64,000 bases of DNA from DATMNR01 sp963702765 (GCA_963702765.1 CAVPEB010000044.1:65726-129725), one strand, 5' to 3'; numbered from the stretch's first letter, positions 27,494-36,820 are shown. Notes: a model not told the origin generated them from the sequence alone. A program made the numbers and translations.

Positions 27494-28062
27494 AAAGTTC
27501 CTCTTGTTGAGCTATACATAAGAGATCTTCCCAGGTCTCCAACAGCCAGTGAAGCACAGGCATAAATAAATGGGAGCCAGAAAGGAATACCGAGTATATC
27601 GGGTTGAAGATATGAAAATGCTCCCGCAGCCACCAGAGTCATTTCCACAAGTGTACCCGTAATGGCTGTCACAAGCGACAGTAACAAATTTTGCCAACCT
27701 CTTCCAGTAAGCAACCAGAAGTTGAAATAAATGAGACCGAGCAGAATTGTTTTAGCTAGGGAACTGATGGGGCTTGCAGCAATCACATAAGCAAGTAGGA
27801 GCCAGGCAAGTTCACCAATACTCGTTGACAGTCGACGAGAACGACGAAAATTATGGATAAGTGGGTCAATGCGAGGATGGGAATACCCTATAGCAACTAC
27901 AGCAAATCCAAAAAGCAGTGGAACCCACCAGGCTACTCCCAAAAAAGCGGGTCTGGAATACTGCTCGATAGAACTATATACATGAAAAGCGTCGAGTGCA
28001 GTGCCAAATATTGCTCCCAGTAGAAATAACCAGAGTATTGTCCGACTGTGATGTGCTCGCAT
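27490..28062 (-). CDS. INSIG-family membrane protein (bacterial Insig homologue)
   Basis: A 190-residue protein with about six hydrophobic helices. Its pattern follows eukaryotic Insig: an AWWVP motif with a following VVAIGYSHPRID segment (Insig: WWVPP, then VVGLLYPCID), a central TM region, then TGTLVEMTLVAAGAFSY, a PD motif, WLPFIY, and the C-terminal VGDLGRSL (Insig: TVGNIGRQL). Bacterial homologues exist in mycobacteria and a structure of one shows a lipid-binding cavity. In eukaryotes Insig retains SCAP and HMG-CoA reductase in response to sterols; the bacterial role is unclear. It overlaps the downstream PLP-enzyme gene by 4 bases. Assignment is from remembered motif order, not a search. 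Confidence 0.65.
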   Translation of the reverse strand: MRAHHSRTILWLFLLGAIFGTALDAFHVYSSIEQYSRPAFLGVAWWVPLLFGFAVVAIGYSHPRIDPLIHNFRRSRRLSTSIGELAWLLLAYVIAASPISSLAKTILLGLIYFNFWLLTGRGWQNLLLSLVTAITGTLVEMTLVAAGAFSYLQPDILGIPFWLPFIYACASLAVGDLGRSLMYSSTRGTL

Positions 28063-28170
28063 GTAAAATACTGTCCTTGATTTGATCTTACCTGGTATTA
28101 TACATGCCTTTTATCCAGAGTACACAGACCAATTGACTATTTCCATAGAAGTCAGATACTATGTTGAGCT

Positions 28171-29685
28171 TTACGAGATTTTGATGGCAGTAATGCCAGT
28201 ATCAGTACCAATGAATAAGCTGGTTTCGTAGATGGTTGGAGTTACAAAGCGATTCGCTGTTCCAACATTCAAAGAGGCTATAAGCTGTCCAGTGTTCATA
28301 TCAAGAGCGTGCATGGCACCATTTGAGAAACTATAAACCGTGTGACCCCCTACAACGGGTGAACCCACGATATCTCCAGGCGCTTGCCAGCCCTGGTGCA
28401 TATGACCACTTGAGTCAACAGAAATCTGGAGTAGACCATTGGTACAGGGAACAAAGATTATAGATCCGACTGTAGCCGTACCACCAAATGAGCGACATAC
28501 ACTTTGCTCATCGATAGAGCCTCCTACACCTCCGAGATTGTTTGCGTTCAATATATAACCATTGCCAGATTTGCCTGCTGAAAAGATGAGATTGCCTGGC
28601 AATAGTGCCGGCCCTTGTGATCCAAGGTCCTCGTCATTCGCGTTTTCTTGTCCCCAGCTCGAAGGTGCGAAGCCATCTAGCAGTTTTAGCGTGGGAGAGA
28701 GCTTCAGGACTGAATCGCTGTGATCCCATTGGCCGCCGGTTATAGCACCGTTACCAACCGATACGTAGAGATTTCCCGATGCATCAATACTTGGTCCTGG
28801 AGTAGCCCAGATTCCTCCTTCGCGTGGTGTTGGGACAGTAAAAACTAGCAGCGGTCCCTGACCGTTTGTACGTGAAGCAACGACACGACCAATATAATCG
28901 GAACAGTCGCCATCAAGACCGCCATAAGTAAAATAGACCATCCCATTTGCAAGGGCGAGAGCTGGACGTTGTTGATGTGCTCGCGGGTCCATACCATCAG
29001 TATCAACAAGACGACGAACTTTGACTTGTCCGGTTCTTGCATCCAATCCAACCAGTATGTGCGCGGGTCCATTTATTTCCGCGACGGCGAAAACCAGGCC
29101 CGTTACGGGATCATACACAGGTGTACCTGTGATGCCTAAGGGATCGATATCCCCACAGGGGAGTGAAGATTGTGGAACGGGTGTGCCAACATTTGTATGC
29201 CACTGAATGCTTCCGGTATTAGGGTTGAGTGCGTAGAGTGAGTCTCCTTCTGTCGCGACGATCACAAGATTGTCAACAACCAGTGGTTCGGCATATACTG
29301 AACCGTCAAGTTGGGTGTTCCAGATTTTACTCAAGCTATGAGGATCAGGTGTGTCTGGTACGTAACCTGTACGCTGGTTATTGGCATGATAGGTAGTCCA
29401 ATCAGCACTTCTTGTAGTTGGTGTACTTGATGTTGCGGTTGTTTGTGGGGTCGCTGTCAATGCCAGGGGTGTAATTGTTGGTGCTACATTCTGATTTGAA
29501 GGTGTAAGTCCGCTGCAGGCGGTTAGGAATATTATAAGCAAACCCAGGCCTCCCCATGTTACCGATGTACCTGGATATTTTCTACTGAAATATTTTGCCT
29601 CTTTACGATGTGACAAAGAGAAGAAGTATAATAGCCCAAAGCTAATACACGCAGGAATGAATATCCATGTCAATGCAACTATCAT
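28171..29685 (-). CDS. PQQ-like beta-propeller lipoprotein
   Basis: A 504-residue exported protein. Two hydrophobic segments lie near the N-terminus (about 3-25 and 43-57); the second ends in a lipobox-like LTACSG, followed by a Thr/Ser/Pro-rich linker (about 60-95). Residues ~100-500 have repeated propeller blades of the PQQ-binding-like kind (NTGSIQWHTNVG, DPVTGLVFAVAE, NTGQLIASLNVG). PQQ binding itself is not shown. The start is uncertain: there is only a weak ribosome-binding site, and a later start nearer the lipoprotein signal would give a more usual signal peptide. The next gene on the strand is a thioredoxin-fold protein 42 bases upstream, probably in one operon. Confidence 0.78.
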   Translation of the reverse strand: MIVALTWIFIPACISFGLLYFFSLSHRKEAKYFSRKYPGTSVTWGGLGLLIIFLTACSGLTPSNQNVAPTITPLALTATPQTTATSSTPTTRSADWTTYHANNQRTGYVPDTPDPHSLSKIWNTQLDGSVYAEPLVVDNLVIVATEGDSLYALNPNTGSIQWHTNVGTPVPQSSLPCGDIDPLGITGTPVYDPVTGLVFAVAEINGPAHILVGLDARTGQVKVRRLVDTDGMDPRAHQQRPALALANGMVYFTYGGLDGDCSDYIGRVVASRTNGQGPLLVFTVPTPREGGIWATPGPSIDASGNLYVSVGNGAITGGQWDHSDSVLKLSPTLKLLDGFAPSSWGQENANDEDLGSQGPALLPGNLIFSAGKSGNGYILNANNLGGVGGSIDEQSVCRSFGGTATVGSIIFVPCTNGLLQISVDSSGHMHQGWQAPGDIVGSPVVGGHTVYSFSNGAMHALDMNTGQLIASLNVGTANRFVTPTIYETSLFIGTDTGITAIKIS

Positions 29686-29727
29686 AGTATGATTCGCTCT
29701 ATCTTTCCAGGCGATTATATGTACCGC

Positions 29728-30219
29728 CTAAGGTGTACACAGCTTATTCAAGTGTTGTAATGAATCCAATAATTCATCAATTGGAGGTAAGTCAGCCTCT
29801 CGCTCGGCTATCCAATGCTGATAGAGTGCGTTATAACGATCAGCGAGTGCTATACATGGATTATATTTGTCTAACATCGAATTAGGCCTGGTGTACTGGG
29901 AGAAAACTTCACCTTTTGGATCAGCTAATATAGGGTAAGGAAGATGTAATTCGCTCTGTGTCAGCAAATTATCCAATACCTTATCTTGTGAAATGGCCAG
30001 AATTGAACATCGTTCCTCGCGGATCGCTGAATAGGCCTTCGAAAATGTGCGTAATAAGTCCTGACTTTCTCTTGATGAAGCACTGCATAGGAAAAGCAAG
30101 ATGAGGTTTTGGCGTTGTTTGTAATCCCATGGGCTATGAGGCATACCATCTGCGCCAGGTAAAGAAAAGGCAGGAATGATTTGTCCTATTGCAGGATGTG
30201 GTTGGTTTGTATGTGTCAT
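29728..30219 (-). CDS. AhpC/TSA-like thioredoxin-fold protein lacking the usual catalytic cysteine
   Basis: A 163-residue protein with the peroxiredoxin-like outline: GQIIPAFSLPGADG at the start, a beta strand LILLFL, then a CSASSRES loop, later ILAISQDK and YPILADPKGEVF. In active AhpC/TSA or BCP proteins the loop after the strand carries the peroxidatic Cys a few residues further on; here those positions are Ser and the only nearby Cys (45) sits directly at the strand end. It may be non-peroxidatic or use Cys45. It has no signal peptide. It lies upstream of the propeller lipoprotein gene on the same strand. Confidence 0.7.
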   Translation of the reverse strand: MTHTNQPHPAIGQIIPAFSLPGADGMPHSPWDYKQRQNLILLFLCSASSRESQDLLRTFSKAYSAIREERCSILAISQDKVLDNLLTQSELHLPYPILADPKGEVFSQYTRPNSMLDKYNPCIALADRYNALYQHWIAEREADLPPIDELLDSLQHLNKLCTP

Positions 30220-30373
30220 CTATTTCTAATCTCTTCAAGAAGCTAAACGTAAACGACTTTGTTTAACCAGAGTAATTGTACCTTATTCATAATAGTTTCC
30301 AGGCTAAAATGCGATATATGTACTATCTAAAGAGCCAGAATTAACTCTATGTATACACTTTAGCTTCCGGTGC

Positions 30374-30402
30374 TTGCAATCATACAGAGCGCGACGCATA
30401 AT
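30374..30402 (+). promoter_or_regulatory. Putative tdh-kbl promoter
   Basis: TTGCAA (30374-30379), a 17-base spacer and CATAAT (30397-30402): 4/6 and 5/6 matches, 66 bases before the tdh ATG. No clear operator or riboswitch is seen in the leader. Confidence 0.45.
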
Positions 30403-30467
30403 TAGGATAGTGGCTATCAGCGTATCCGCTCAATTGAACAAAGCTGTTTGTGGAGGTGTAGTATAGT

Positions 30468-31508
30468 ATGAACGGAAAAATGAAGGCGGCCCTCAAAGTG
30501 GAGGCGGCGCCTGGAGCAACGATTGCTCTGGTTGATATTCCTCAAATTAGTTCTCGAGATGTGCTAGTGGAGGTGAAAGCAGCTTCCATTTGTGGCACGG
30601 ATTTGCATATCTATGAGTGGGATGCCTGGGCGCAGAATCGTGTGAAGACACCACGCATTTTTGGTCATGAGTTTGCTGGCGAAGTTGTCGAGGTGGGAGG
30701 AGAAGTGAAAGAACTTGTCCCCGGTGATTTTGTTACAGCCGAAACACATATTACATGCGGGAATTGTTATCAATGCCGCACAGGGCAGGCACATGTTTGC
30801 CGTTATGTGCAGATTTTAGGTGTAGATCGAGATGGGGCATTTGCTCAATATATTGCCATCCCTGAGAGTGTCGCGTGGAAAACTGGCAAAGAAATCGATC
30901 ATAGCGTTGCCTCAATACAAGAGCCATTTGGTAATGCTGTACATGCAACGTTTGCTGGAGATATAACTGATAAGACTGTTGCTATATTCGGATGCGGCCC
31001 AATTGGTTTATGGGCGATTGGATTGTCTCGCATTTCGGGAGCTTCTACCATCTTTGCAATTGAACCTAACCACAAACGTTTTGAGATGGCGACGGAGCTT
31101 GGTGCAGATTTCGTCATCAATCCTCGCGAGATTGACCCTATAGAAAAAATTCTCGATGTAACTGGAGGGTTAGGCGTAGACGTTGTACTTGAAATGTCAG
31201 GGCATCCCTCTGCAATTCGTCAGAGCTTCAAAGTATTGCGTAACGGTGGTCGTGTCTCACTTCTTGGGATTCCTTCTAGTATGGTGGAGCTAGATCTCGC
31301 GAACGATATCATCTTTAAAGGTGCAAATGTTCTGGGGATCTCAGGTAGGCTCATTTTCGATACATGGTATCGAACACGTAGAATCCTTGAGTCTGGTCAG
31401 CTGGATTTAAAACAGGTGATTACACATACGTTTCCGTTTGAACAGATTCATGTAGCGATGGAGATCATGAAATCTGGCGATTGCGGTAAAATTGTGCTGA
31501 CATTTTAA
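30468..31508 (+). CDS. tdh: L-threonine 3-dehydrogenase
   Basis: A 346-residue zinc-dependent medium-chain dehydrogenase oxidising threonine to 2-amino-3-ketobutyrate with NAD+. Catalytic zinc ligands are in CGTDLHIYEWD and GHEFAGEV; the structural zinc loop CGNCYQCRTGQAHVC has its four Cys. The Rossmann motif GCGPIG is at about 173-178. Length matches Tdh. GGAGG precedes the ATG. kbl follows after 36 bases, the classic threonine-to-glycine pair, which strongly supports Tdh over other dehydrogenases of the family. Confidence 0.95.
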   Translation: MNGKMKAALKVEAAPGATIALVDIPQISSRDVLVEVKAASICGTDLHIYEWDAWAQNRVKTPRIFGHEFAGEVVEVGGEVKELVPGDFVTAETHITCGNCYQCRTGQAHVCRYVQILGVDRDGAFAQYIAIPESVAWKTGKEIDHSVASIQEPFGNAVHATFAGDITDKTVAIFGCGPIGLWAIGLSRISGASTIFAIEPNHKRFEMATELGADFVINPREIDPIEKILDVTGGLGVDVVLEMSGHPSAIRQSFKVLRNGGRVSLLGIPSSMVELDLANDIIFKGANVLGISGRLIFDTWYRTRRILESGQLDLKQVITHTFPFEQIHVAMEIMKSGDCGKIVLTF

Positions 31509-31544
31509 CATTAGAGATTATTGGATACAGCCAAGGAGTAATGC

Positions 31545-32723
31545 ATGGACAAACTACAAGCATATCTCAAAAGTGAGTTAGATGGCCTACGGTCACAGGG
31601 TATCTTCAACAAACCTCGTGTGTTGGAAACGGAACAAAAGGCCACTGTAACTATTGATGGTCATGAAGTTATCACTCTCTCCTCTAACAATTACCTGGGA
31701 TTAACCGTACATCCGCGTTTGCGAGAGGCTGCAATCAAAGCCATTGAGAAATATGGTGTAGGATCAGGCTCGGTTCGCACTATCGCGGGTACGATGACAC
31801 TGCACAATGAACTGGAAGAGAAGCTGGCGCGTTTCAAGCATACTGAAGCTTCACTAACTCTACAATCGGGATATGCAACAAATCTTGGCGTTATCTCAGC
31901 TATCATGCAGGAAGACGATATGATCATCAGCGATGAACTCAATCATGCCAGCATAATTGATGGTATTCGCCTGTGCAAATCCCCGCGCAAAATTTATCCC
32001 CATAAAGATATGGGTGGCTTGCGTCGTGTGCTTGAAGAGTCCAGAGGGGCTAACAAGGTAATGGTTGTTACTGATGGAGTCTTTAGCATGGATGGCGATA
32101 TCGCTCCACTGCCTGAGATTGTCAATCTTGCCGAAGAATTTGGTGCATTTGTGATGGTAGATGATGCTCATTCAAGTGGTGTGCTTGGCAAAAATGGACG
32201 AGGCAGTGTCAACCATTTTGAGTTGGATGGCCGTGTAGCCTTGCAAATTGGAACGCTTTCCAAGGGTATTGGCGCCTTAGGTGGGTATGTTGCATGCAGC
32301 CAGGACATGCGGGACTTTTTATTACAACGTGCTCGGCCAGTGCTTTTCAGTACATCGCATCCACCATCCGTTGTAGCCACTAGCATTGCAGCCTTAGAGG
32401 TTTTAGAAGAAGATAACAGTCTAGTTGAACGTCTCTGGGAGAATACAGCCTTCTTTAAGCGTGGTTTGCAGCAACTTGGATTCAATACTGGTAATAGCGA
32501 GACACCAATTACGCCGGTAATAGTGGGTGAAGGTGCTCTCGCGATGCGTTTTAGCAAGCGTCTCTTTGAGGAGGGTGTTTTCGCGCAAGGAATTGTTTTT
32601 CCCACTGTTCCCGTGGATAAGTGTCGCGTTCGAACGATTGTATCTGCCATTCATACCAACGAAGAACTTTCCACGGCTTTAGGTATCTTTGAGCATGTTG
32701 GAAAAGAGCTAAAGATTATCTAA
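31545..32723 (+). CDS. kbl: Glycine C-acetyltransferase (2-amino-3-ketobutyrate CoA ligase)
   Basis: A 392-residue alpha-oxoamine synthase family PLP enzyme cleaving 2-amino-3-ketobutyrate with CoA to glycine and acetyl-CoA. Family marks include LSSNNYLGLTVHPRL, GSGSVRTIAGT, VDDAHSSGVLG and the PLP Lys in TLSKGIGALGGY. AAGGAG lies 7 bases before the ATG. The product of the adjacent tdh gene is its substrate, which separates it from BioF and HemA. Its 3' end overlaps the convergent HAD gene by 8 bases. Confidence 0.95.
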   Translation: MDKLQAYLKSELDGLRSQGIFNKPRVLETEQKATVTIDGHEVITLSSNNYLGLTVHPRLREAAIKAIEKYGVGSGSVRTIAGTMTLHNELEEKLARFKHTEASLTLQSGYATNLGVISAIMQEDDMIISDELNHASIIDGIRLCKSPRKIYPHKDMGGLRRVLEESRGANKVMVVTDGVFSMDGDIAPLPEIVNLAEEFGAFVMVDDAHSSGVLGKNGRGSVNHFELDGRVALQIGTLSKGIGALGGYVACSQDMRDFLLQRARPVLFSTSHPPSVVATSIAALEVLEEDNSLVERLWENTAFFKRGLQQLGFNTGNSETPITPVIVGEGALAMRFSKRLFEEGVFAQGIVFPTVPVDKCRVRTIVSAIHTNEELSTALGIFEHVGKELKII

Positions 32724-33525
32724 GTGTTGGCAAAACCAGGTCTTCAATAACAATAGCAACGCCATCCTCAGCGTTGCTGAGTGTGACATAATCGGCTGCC
32801 ATCTTTACTTCGTCGTGTGCATTACCCATTGCTACACCTAGTCCCGCTAGCTGTAGCATACCAATATCATTGTGGTTATCACCAAAGGCAACTATTTCTT
32901 CGGGTTTGATATGCAGGTCCTTTGCAATAACTCTGAGCGCGTTGCCTTTGGATACGTCAGGGTGCAATAGTTCTATAATGTCAAATGACGATTGCGCTAC
33001 GTAGAGTTTTCCATCAAAGATACCTTCAAGATCGCGGCGCTTTTCGCGCAAGGTACTTTCTTCGCCTATGCCCGCTACCTTAATACATGATAGTGGGTAA
33101 AGACTGGCAACATCTTCAATTTCTATGACGGGTGAGACTGGGGGTCGATACCACTCACGAGCACGGGGTGTATCTTTGTCGACATAGACACGGTGTAACG
33201 TGTGATAAGCACGGTATAGGCCAAGTGTACGCAGCTCGGCCAGAGCAGGTAATATGAGATCAGGCGGAATGAGACGTTCGTGTATAATGGCGCTACTATG
33301 AATATCTGCGATAATAGCACCATTTTCGATGATCTGGGGTGCACTGAGAGGTAAGTCGGCACAGACATTTTGTAGTACTGATAAAGTCTGACCGGTTGCA
33401 ATGACGATAACCATACCCGCGTCGACTGCCCGGCACAGCGCTTTATATGTTCGTGAAGTTATATGCTTATATGGAAGTGGGGCGAGAAGTGTTCCATCGA
33501 GATCTATTGCCAACAGGCTATACAT
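32716..33525 (-). CDS. Cof-type HAD-IIB hydrolase
   Basis: A 269-residue phosphatase of the Cof/HAD-IIB subfamily. Motif I AIDLDGTLL (nucleophile Asp near 9), motif II ATGQ, and motif IV FGDNHNDIGML are present, with the C2-type cap between. These enzymes dephosphorylate sugar phosphates, FMN or PLP; the substrate is not predictable. AGGAGC precedes the ATG. It converges with kbl with overlapping stops. Confidence 0.92.
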   Translation of the reverse strand: MYSLLAIDLDGTLLAPLPYKHITSRTYKALCRAVDAGMVIVIATGQTLSVLQNVCADLPLSAPQIIENGAIIADIHSSAIIHERLIPPDLILPALAELRTLGLYRAYHTLHRVYVDKDTPRAREWYRPPVSPVIEIEDVASLYPLSCIKVAGIGEESTLREKRRDLEGIFDGKLYVAQSSFDIIELLHPDVSKGNALRVIAKDLHIKPEEIVAFGDNHNDIGMLQLAGLGVAMGNAHDEVKMAADYVTLSNAEDGVAIVIEDLVLPTLR

Positions 33526-33742
33526 GAATTGCTCCTGTTTCGAAAAGGCTTGAATACCGAGTGTTCAAAATACTATACCAGTATATCTGGCTTTTGGAGC
33601 GGTTTGCAAGCATAAAGAGCACAGACTAGATTTACTATGTTGTGACTATGTTTGCTACCTTGCTAAAAATATCAGGTACGCTTATACTAGCAAACATACC
33701 ACTGTATCTTATTTTTTGAGTGCGAAGGAGTTTTGCCCGGCA

Positions 33743-34207
33743 ATGAAAGAGAAGATTAAAGGTTGGTTGGCGGGATTGGCTTACCAGGTGATTGTTCTTT
33801 TTACATTAGGACAAATCTCTCCACTACTCGGTGCAGGCGCGATTATTGAGCAAGATGGCAAGATTTTGCTCATTGATCGATCTGATGGTTTAGGTTACAC
33901 AGTGCCTGGAGGCATTGTTCGTCACAAGGAGACATTGGAGAAGTGCGTTTTGCGTGAAGTGCGCGAAGAGACCGGATTTGAAATCAAGCTTACCGGTCTT
34001 GTTGGAGTTTATTCATCGATTAAAAGAGATCCACGTTTTAGAGCTATTGCAATCACATATAAAGGCATTATTATTGGTGGAACGCAGCATGGCTCTGGTG
34101 AAGGTGAATCATGCTGGCGTTCACCGGAAGAAGTTTTTGGGCAAATGGCTTTTGATTGTGAAGATATGCTCAAGGATTATTTAAATGGGCAGCAGAGCCT
34201 TTCTTGA
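33743..34207 (+). CDS. NUDIX hydrolase
   Basis: A 154-residue protein with a complete Nudix box: Gly, then E, then REVREETGF (about residues 49-71), which binds Mg2+ and cleaves nucleoside diphosphate-X compounds. A hydrophobic N-terminal segment (WLAGLAYQVIVLFTLGQ) may anchor it to the membrane or belong to a longer variant. ATG 33743 is preferred to a TTG 9 codons earlier because AAGGAG (33725-33730) lies 12 bases before it. It ends 5 bases from the convergent ubiB/aarF-like gene. Confidence 0.9.
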   Translation: MKEKIKGWLAGLAYQVIVLFTLGQISPLLGAGAIIEQDGKILLIDRSDGLGYTVPGGIVRHKETLEKCVLREVREETGFEIKLTGLVGVYSSIKRDPRFRAIAITYKGIIIGGTQHGSGEGESCWRSPEEVFGQMAFDCEDMLKDYLNGQQSLS

Positions 34208-34212
34208 TAGCG

Positions 34213-35862
34213 TTAACGGGGACGCTTTTTACTTGAACGCTTCTCAGGTTTACCCAGAGTATCAACTACAAGCTTGCCACCAATGATCATCGATGCCACG
34301 ATGATGCTAAGCGACAAGCGGTTTGCAGCTCGATTTATACTTTTGACCGCCTCATCGAGGTGATCAACCTCCAACCGCAGAGTGAGCTGATCATTTGCCA
34401 ATTTATCGATGATCATCTCTGTACGACGGGGGGTGTTCTCAAAGAGACGTTTCATATCAATTACCCAGGCAAACATACGGCCCGGTGATATCTGTCCAAG
34501 GACGCGTTTTTCCATGACCTTCAACATATAGTCACGGATCAATTGTACAGGATCGAGTTCAGGAGACAACACTCTAATGGTGCCGTCAAGGTTGAGCATA
34601 GCCTTACCAAGCAGCGTCATTGAAGTGGGTACTGGAGTGCTATGAGATTGTGCCAGCTTCGTCAAATCGAGCAAAGCTGTTCCTATAGCCATGCGTCCAC
34701 CACTCATATCGTGGTAACGGCTAACAAGTGCAGAAACATCTTGTGTGAAGGCCCTACGGTCAACATCTTTGGGGATTTCAATCATGTCAAGATATGTGTC
34801 GGCCACACGTTCACCAAGACGCTCAGAGAAAGCCAATAGAAGAAGTATGATCTTGTCTTTCTGATCAGCATCGAATCGTCCAACCATACCAAAATCCATT
34901 AGCGCAAGCCGACCGTCATCAGCAAGGAAGATATTGCCTGGATGGGGATCGCAGTGGAAGACACCATCTATGACCATTTGTTTGAGATAGGCAGATAGTA
35001 ATTCTTTAGCAATGGAACGAGAATCCAGTATATCAAGCTCTTCGCGGCTTACTTCAGCGAGTTGTCTACCATGAACAAAGCTGAGGGTAAGTACACGCCG
35101 AGTAGTATATTCACTATAAACAGTAGGTGTTGTGAGGAGTTGGAATTCTGAAATTTGTTTCCCTATCAGACGGGTGCTTTCAGCCTCCTGTCGAAAATCG
35201 AGTTCCTGACTTAGGCTACGTTCCAATTCGCGGACAATTTGTAGGAAGCCATAGCGTTTCCCATATGGGGTAAATCTGCTAGCAAACTGTGCTACTTCGT
35301 GTAGGATTTCAATGTCGATTTCGATTCTCTGGCGAGCCCCTGGACGTTGTACTTTGACAGCTACTTCATTTCCATCAGGCAGAATAGCACGATGAACCTG
35401 AGCCATAGATGCAGCGGCTAGAGGTTCGCAGTCGAATGATGCGAATAATTCTGAAATCGGCGCACCCAGTTCATTTTCGATGATAGTGGTTATCTTGTCC
35501 CCTGGAACGGGTGAAACAGTGTTTTGAAGGCGAGAAAGAGCTTCGATGTAGTCAGGTGGCAACAGGTCAGGTCTGGTACTCAATAATTGACCTAACTTAA
35601 TAAAGCAAGGTCCCAATTCTTCAAGCGCACTGGCCAATCCCGCAGCATGATCTTCCTCTTCGTCGTGAAGTTCTTCAATCGAGAAATCATCATCACCATG
35701 TTGATGGTTCATAAATTGGGCTGCAATATGATGCAATTCATATTTTCGCAGGACGCTGAATATCTCAAAATACCGTTCAGGGTGGCGCGAAAACCGACTT
35801 ACGATTAAATTCCTCACAGATAGAGGTGCATCTGAGTTAACGTGATTCTTGAGGTTTGCCAT
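34213..35862 (-). CDS. ABC1/UbiB/AarF atypical kinase-like protein
   Basis: A 549-residue protein of the UbiB/ADCK family. The diagnostic KxGQ motif is in CFIKLGQLLSTRPD, the Ala-rich loop in AAASMAQVHRA, the VAVKVQRPG lysine region and HCDPHPGNI catalytic loop and the metal-binding DFG (MDFGMVGR) are all present. Two hydrophobic helices at the C-terminus (about 515-540) suggest membrane attachment. The family supports quinone biosynthesis or lipid handling, although menaquinone-using bacteria also have it. No ubi/men gene is adjacent; the polyprenyl synthase at 38.6 kb is a possible pathway relative. Confidence 0.93.
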   Translation of the reverse strand: MANLKNHVNSDAPLSVRNLIVSRFSRHPERYFEIFSVLRKYELHHIAAQFMNHQHGDDDFSIEELHDEEEDHAAGLASALEELGPCFIKLGQLLSTRPDLLPPDYIEALSRLQNTVSPVPGDKITTIIENELGAPISELFASFDCEPLAAASMAQVHRAILPDGNEVAVKVQRPGARQRIEIDIEILHEVAQFASRFTPYGKRYGFLQIVRELERSLSQELDFRQEAESTRLIGKQISEFQLLTTPTVYSEYTTRRVLTLSFVHGRQLAEVSREELDILDSRSIAKELLSAYLKQMVIDGVFHCDPHPGNIFLADDGRLALMDFGMVGRFDADQKDKIILLLLAFSERLGERVADTYLDMIEIPKDVDRRAFTQDVSALVSRYHDMSGGRMAIGTALLDLTKLAQSHSTPVPTSMTLLGKAMLNLDGTIRVLSPELDPVQLIRDYMLKVMEKRVLGQISPGRMFAWVIDMKRLFENTPRRTEMIIDKLANDQLTLRLEVDHLDEAVKSINRAANRLSLSIIVASMIIGGKLVVDTLGKPEKRSSKKRPR

Positions 35863-36004
35863 ATAAATTCATGGCATTTCCCTGACGGGAATATGCCCTC
35901 CTCCTTCCGAAATAATGTCCATACAGTCTTACCTTATATTACACGAAATTGTTCTACTTTTAAGAACGAAAATGAAAATCATGGCAAATATTAGTTCCTT
36001 TTAG

Positions 36005-36027
36005 GAAAACGTTTGAGATTCGTTTTC
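36005..36027. repeat. Short inverted repeat between divergent genes
   Basis: GAAAACG (36005-36011) / CGTTTTC (36021-36027), 9 bases apart, in the 268-bp divergent region between the ubiB/aarF-like gene and the 134-aa gene. It could be an operator; there is no further support. Confidence 0.25.
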
Positions 36028-36130
36028 GGATTACTCATCTTCGGAATATCAGGTATCATGAATAATGAGTGATATGGTATAGTGCAGGTACATTCAGAAC
36101 AATTTCAGAACGTGAGCGAGGAGGCCACTA

Positions 36131-36535
36131 ATGCCTATCTGCCCTATTTGTGATGATACGGGGTTACAGAATTCAGATTCGGAGCATCCTGAATTTTGTT
36201 ATTGCGCTGCCGGAAAACATGCTCGCCGTCAATGGGAAACAAGCCGAGGCGGTGGACAAGGAAAAAATCAACCTAAACCTGCTAGCTTCATAGATATTGG
36301 AAACCTTGATGAAGTAAATGCTAGTGTTGATGCAATGCGCGCCTCATTGCTGGGTTCAGTTGCAAGTGAAACAAGCACAGCTACGAAGCATCCTGCTGTT
36401 CAACTGCTCTATCAAGTTGCACATGCGAATCATGAGGTGTCAGTAGTTGAGGCAACACAACTCTTTGAGCTTGCAAAAGCTTTAGAGGAATTTTTGGGGA
36501 AGTTAGCGCCTATAGGTCGCAATCTTAGGAGATAG
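36131..36535 (+). CDS. Small protein with N-terminal CxxC/CxC motif
   Basis: A 134-residue protein. The N-terminus has Cys4-Cys7 and Cys23-Cys25 (CPICDD, then CYC) as in short DnaJ-like zinc ribbons, then a Gly/Gln-rich linker and a C-terminal helical region (about 85-130). I do not recognise a named family. A strong GAGGAGG lies before the ATG. Being 5' of the zinc-ribbon pseudokinase it may share its context, though a separate promoter follows it. Confidence 0.6.
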   Translation: MPICPICDDTGLQNSDSEHPEFCYCAAGKHARRQWETSRGGGQGKNQPKPASFIDIGNLDEVNASVDAMRASLLGSVASETSTATKHPAVQLLYQVAHANHEVSVVEATQLFELAKALEEFLGKLAPIGRNLRR

Positions 36536-36570
36536 GGCCGTAATCAACTAGTAATAATGGGTATTTAGTA

Positions 36571-36600
36571 TTGACAGTAGAACATGTTCTACTCTACTAT
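36571..36600 (+). promoter_or_regulatory. Promoter with 12-bp palindrome in the spacer, upstream of the pseudokinase gene
   Basis: TTGACA (36571-36576), an 18-base spacer and TACTAT (36595-36600). The spacer contains the perfect palindrome AGAACATGTTCT (36579-36590), well placed for a repressor. The palindrome has a 2-base GAAC-GTTC gap, so it is not the usual LexA box (4 bases). The 220-bp leader before the gene has only a weak GGGGA/TCCCC stem near 36740 and no other feature. Confidence 0.5.
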
Positions 36601-36820
36601 ACTAGTTGCGAGAACATGCTCCTGGTTTATTCATTCATGATTCCGAGGTCAATTGTCACCTCCGAATTAGTTTCTATGCTGGCCTTATTGAGTTATCCGG
36701 TGAAAATGTTGCAGGAAGTAAAAAGAGAAGTTGTGGGGATGCTGTCTCCCCGCTTTTGCAGGGCAAGTCTATACTACGAAAAGTTAGTGCTGTTAAATGG
36801 GGCACAGAGAGAGGTACATT

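Noticed and set aside
36579..36590. LexA (SOS) box
   Set aside because: The GAAC and GTTC halves are separated by 2 bases, not the 4 of the GAAC-N4-GTTC type.
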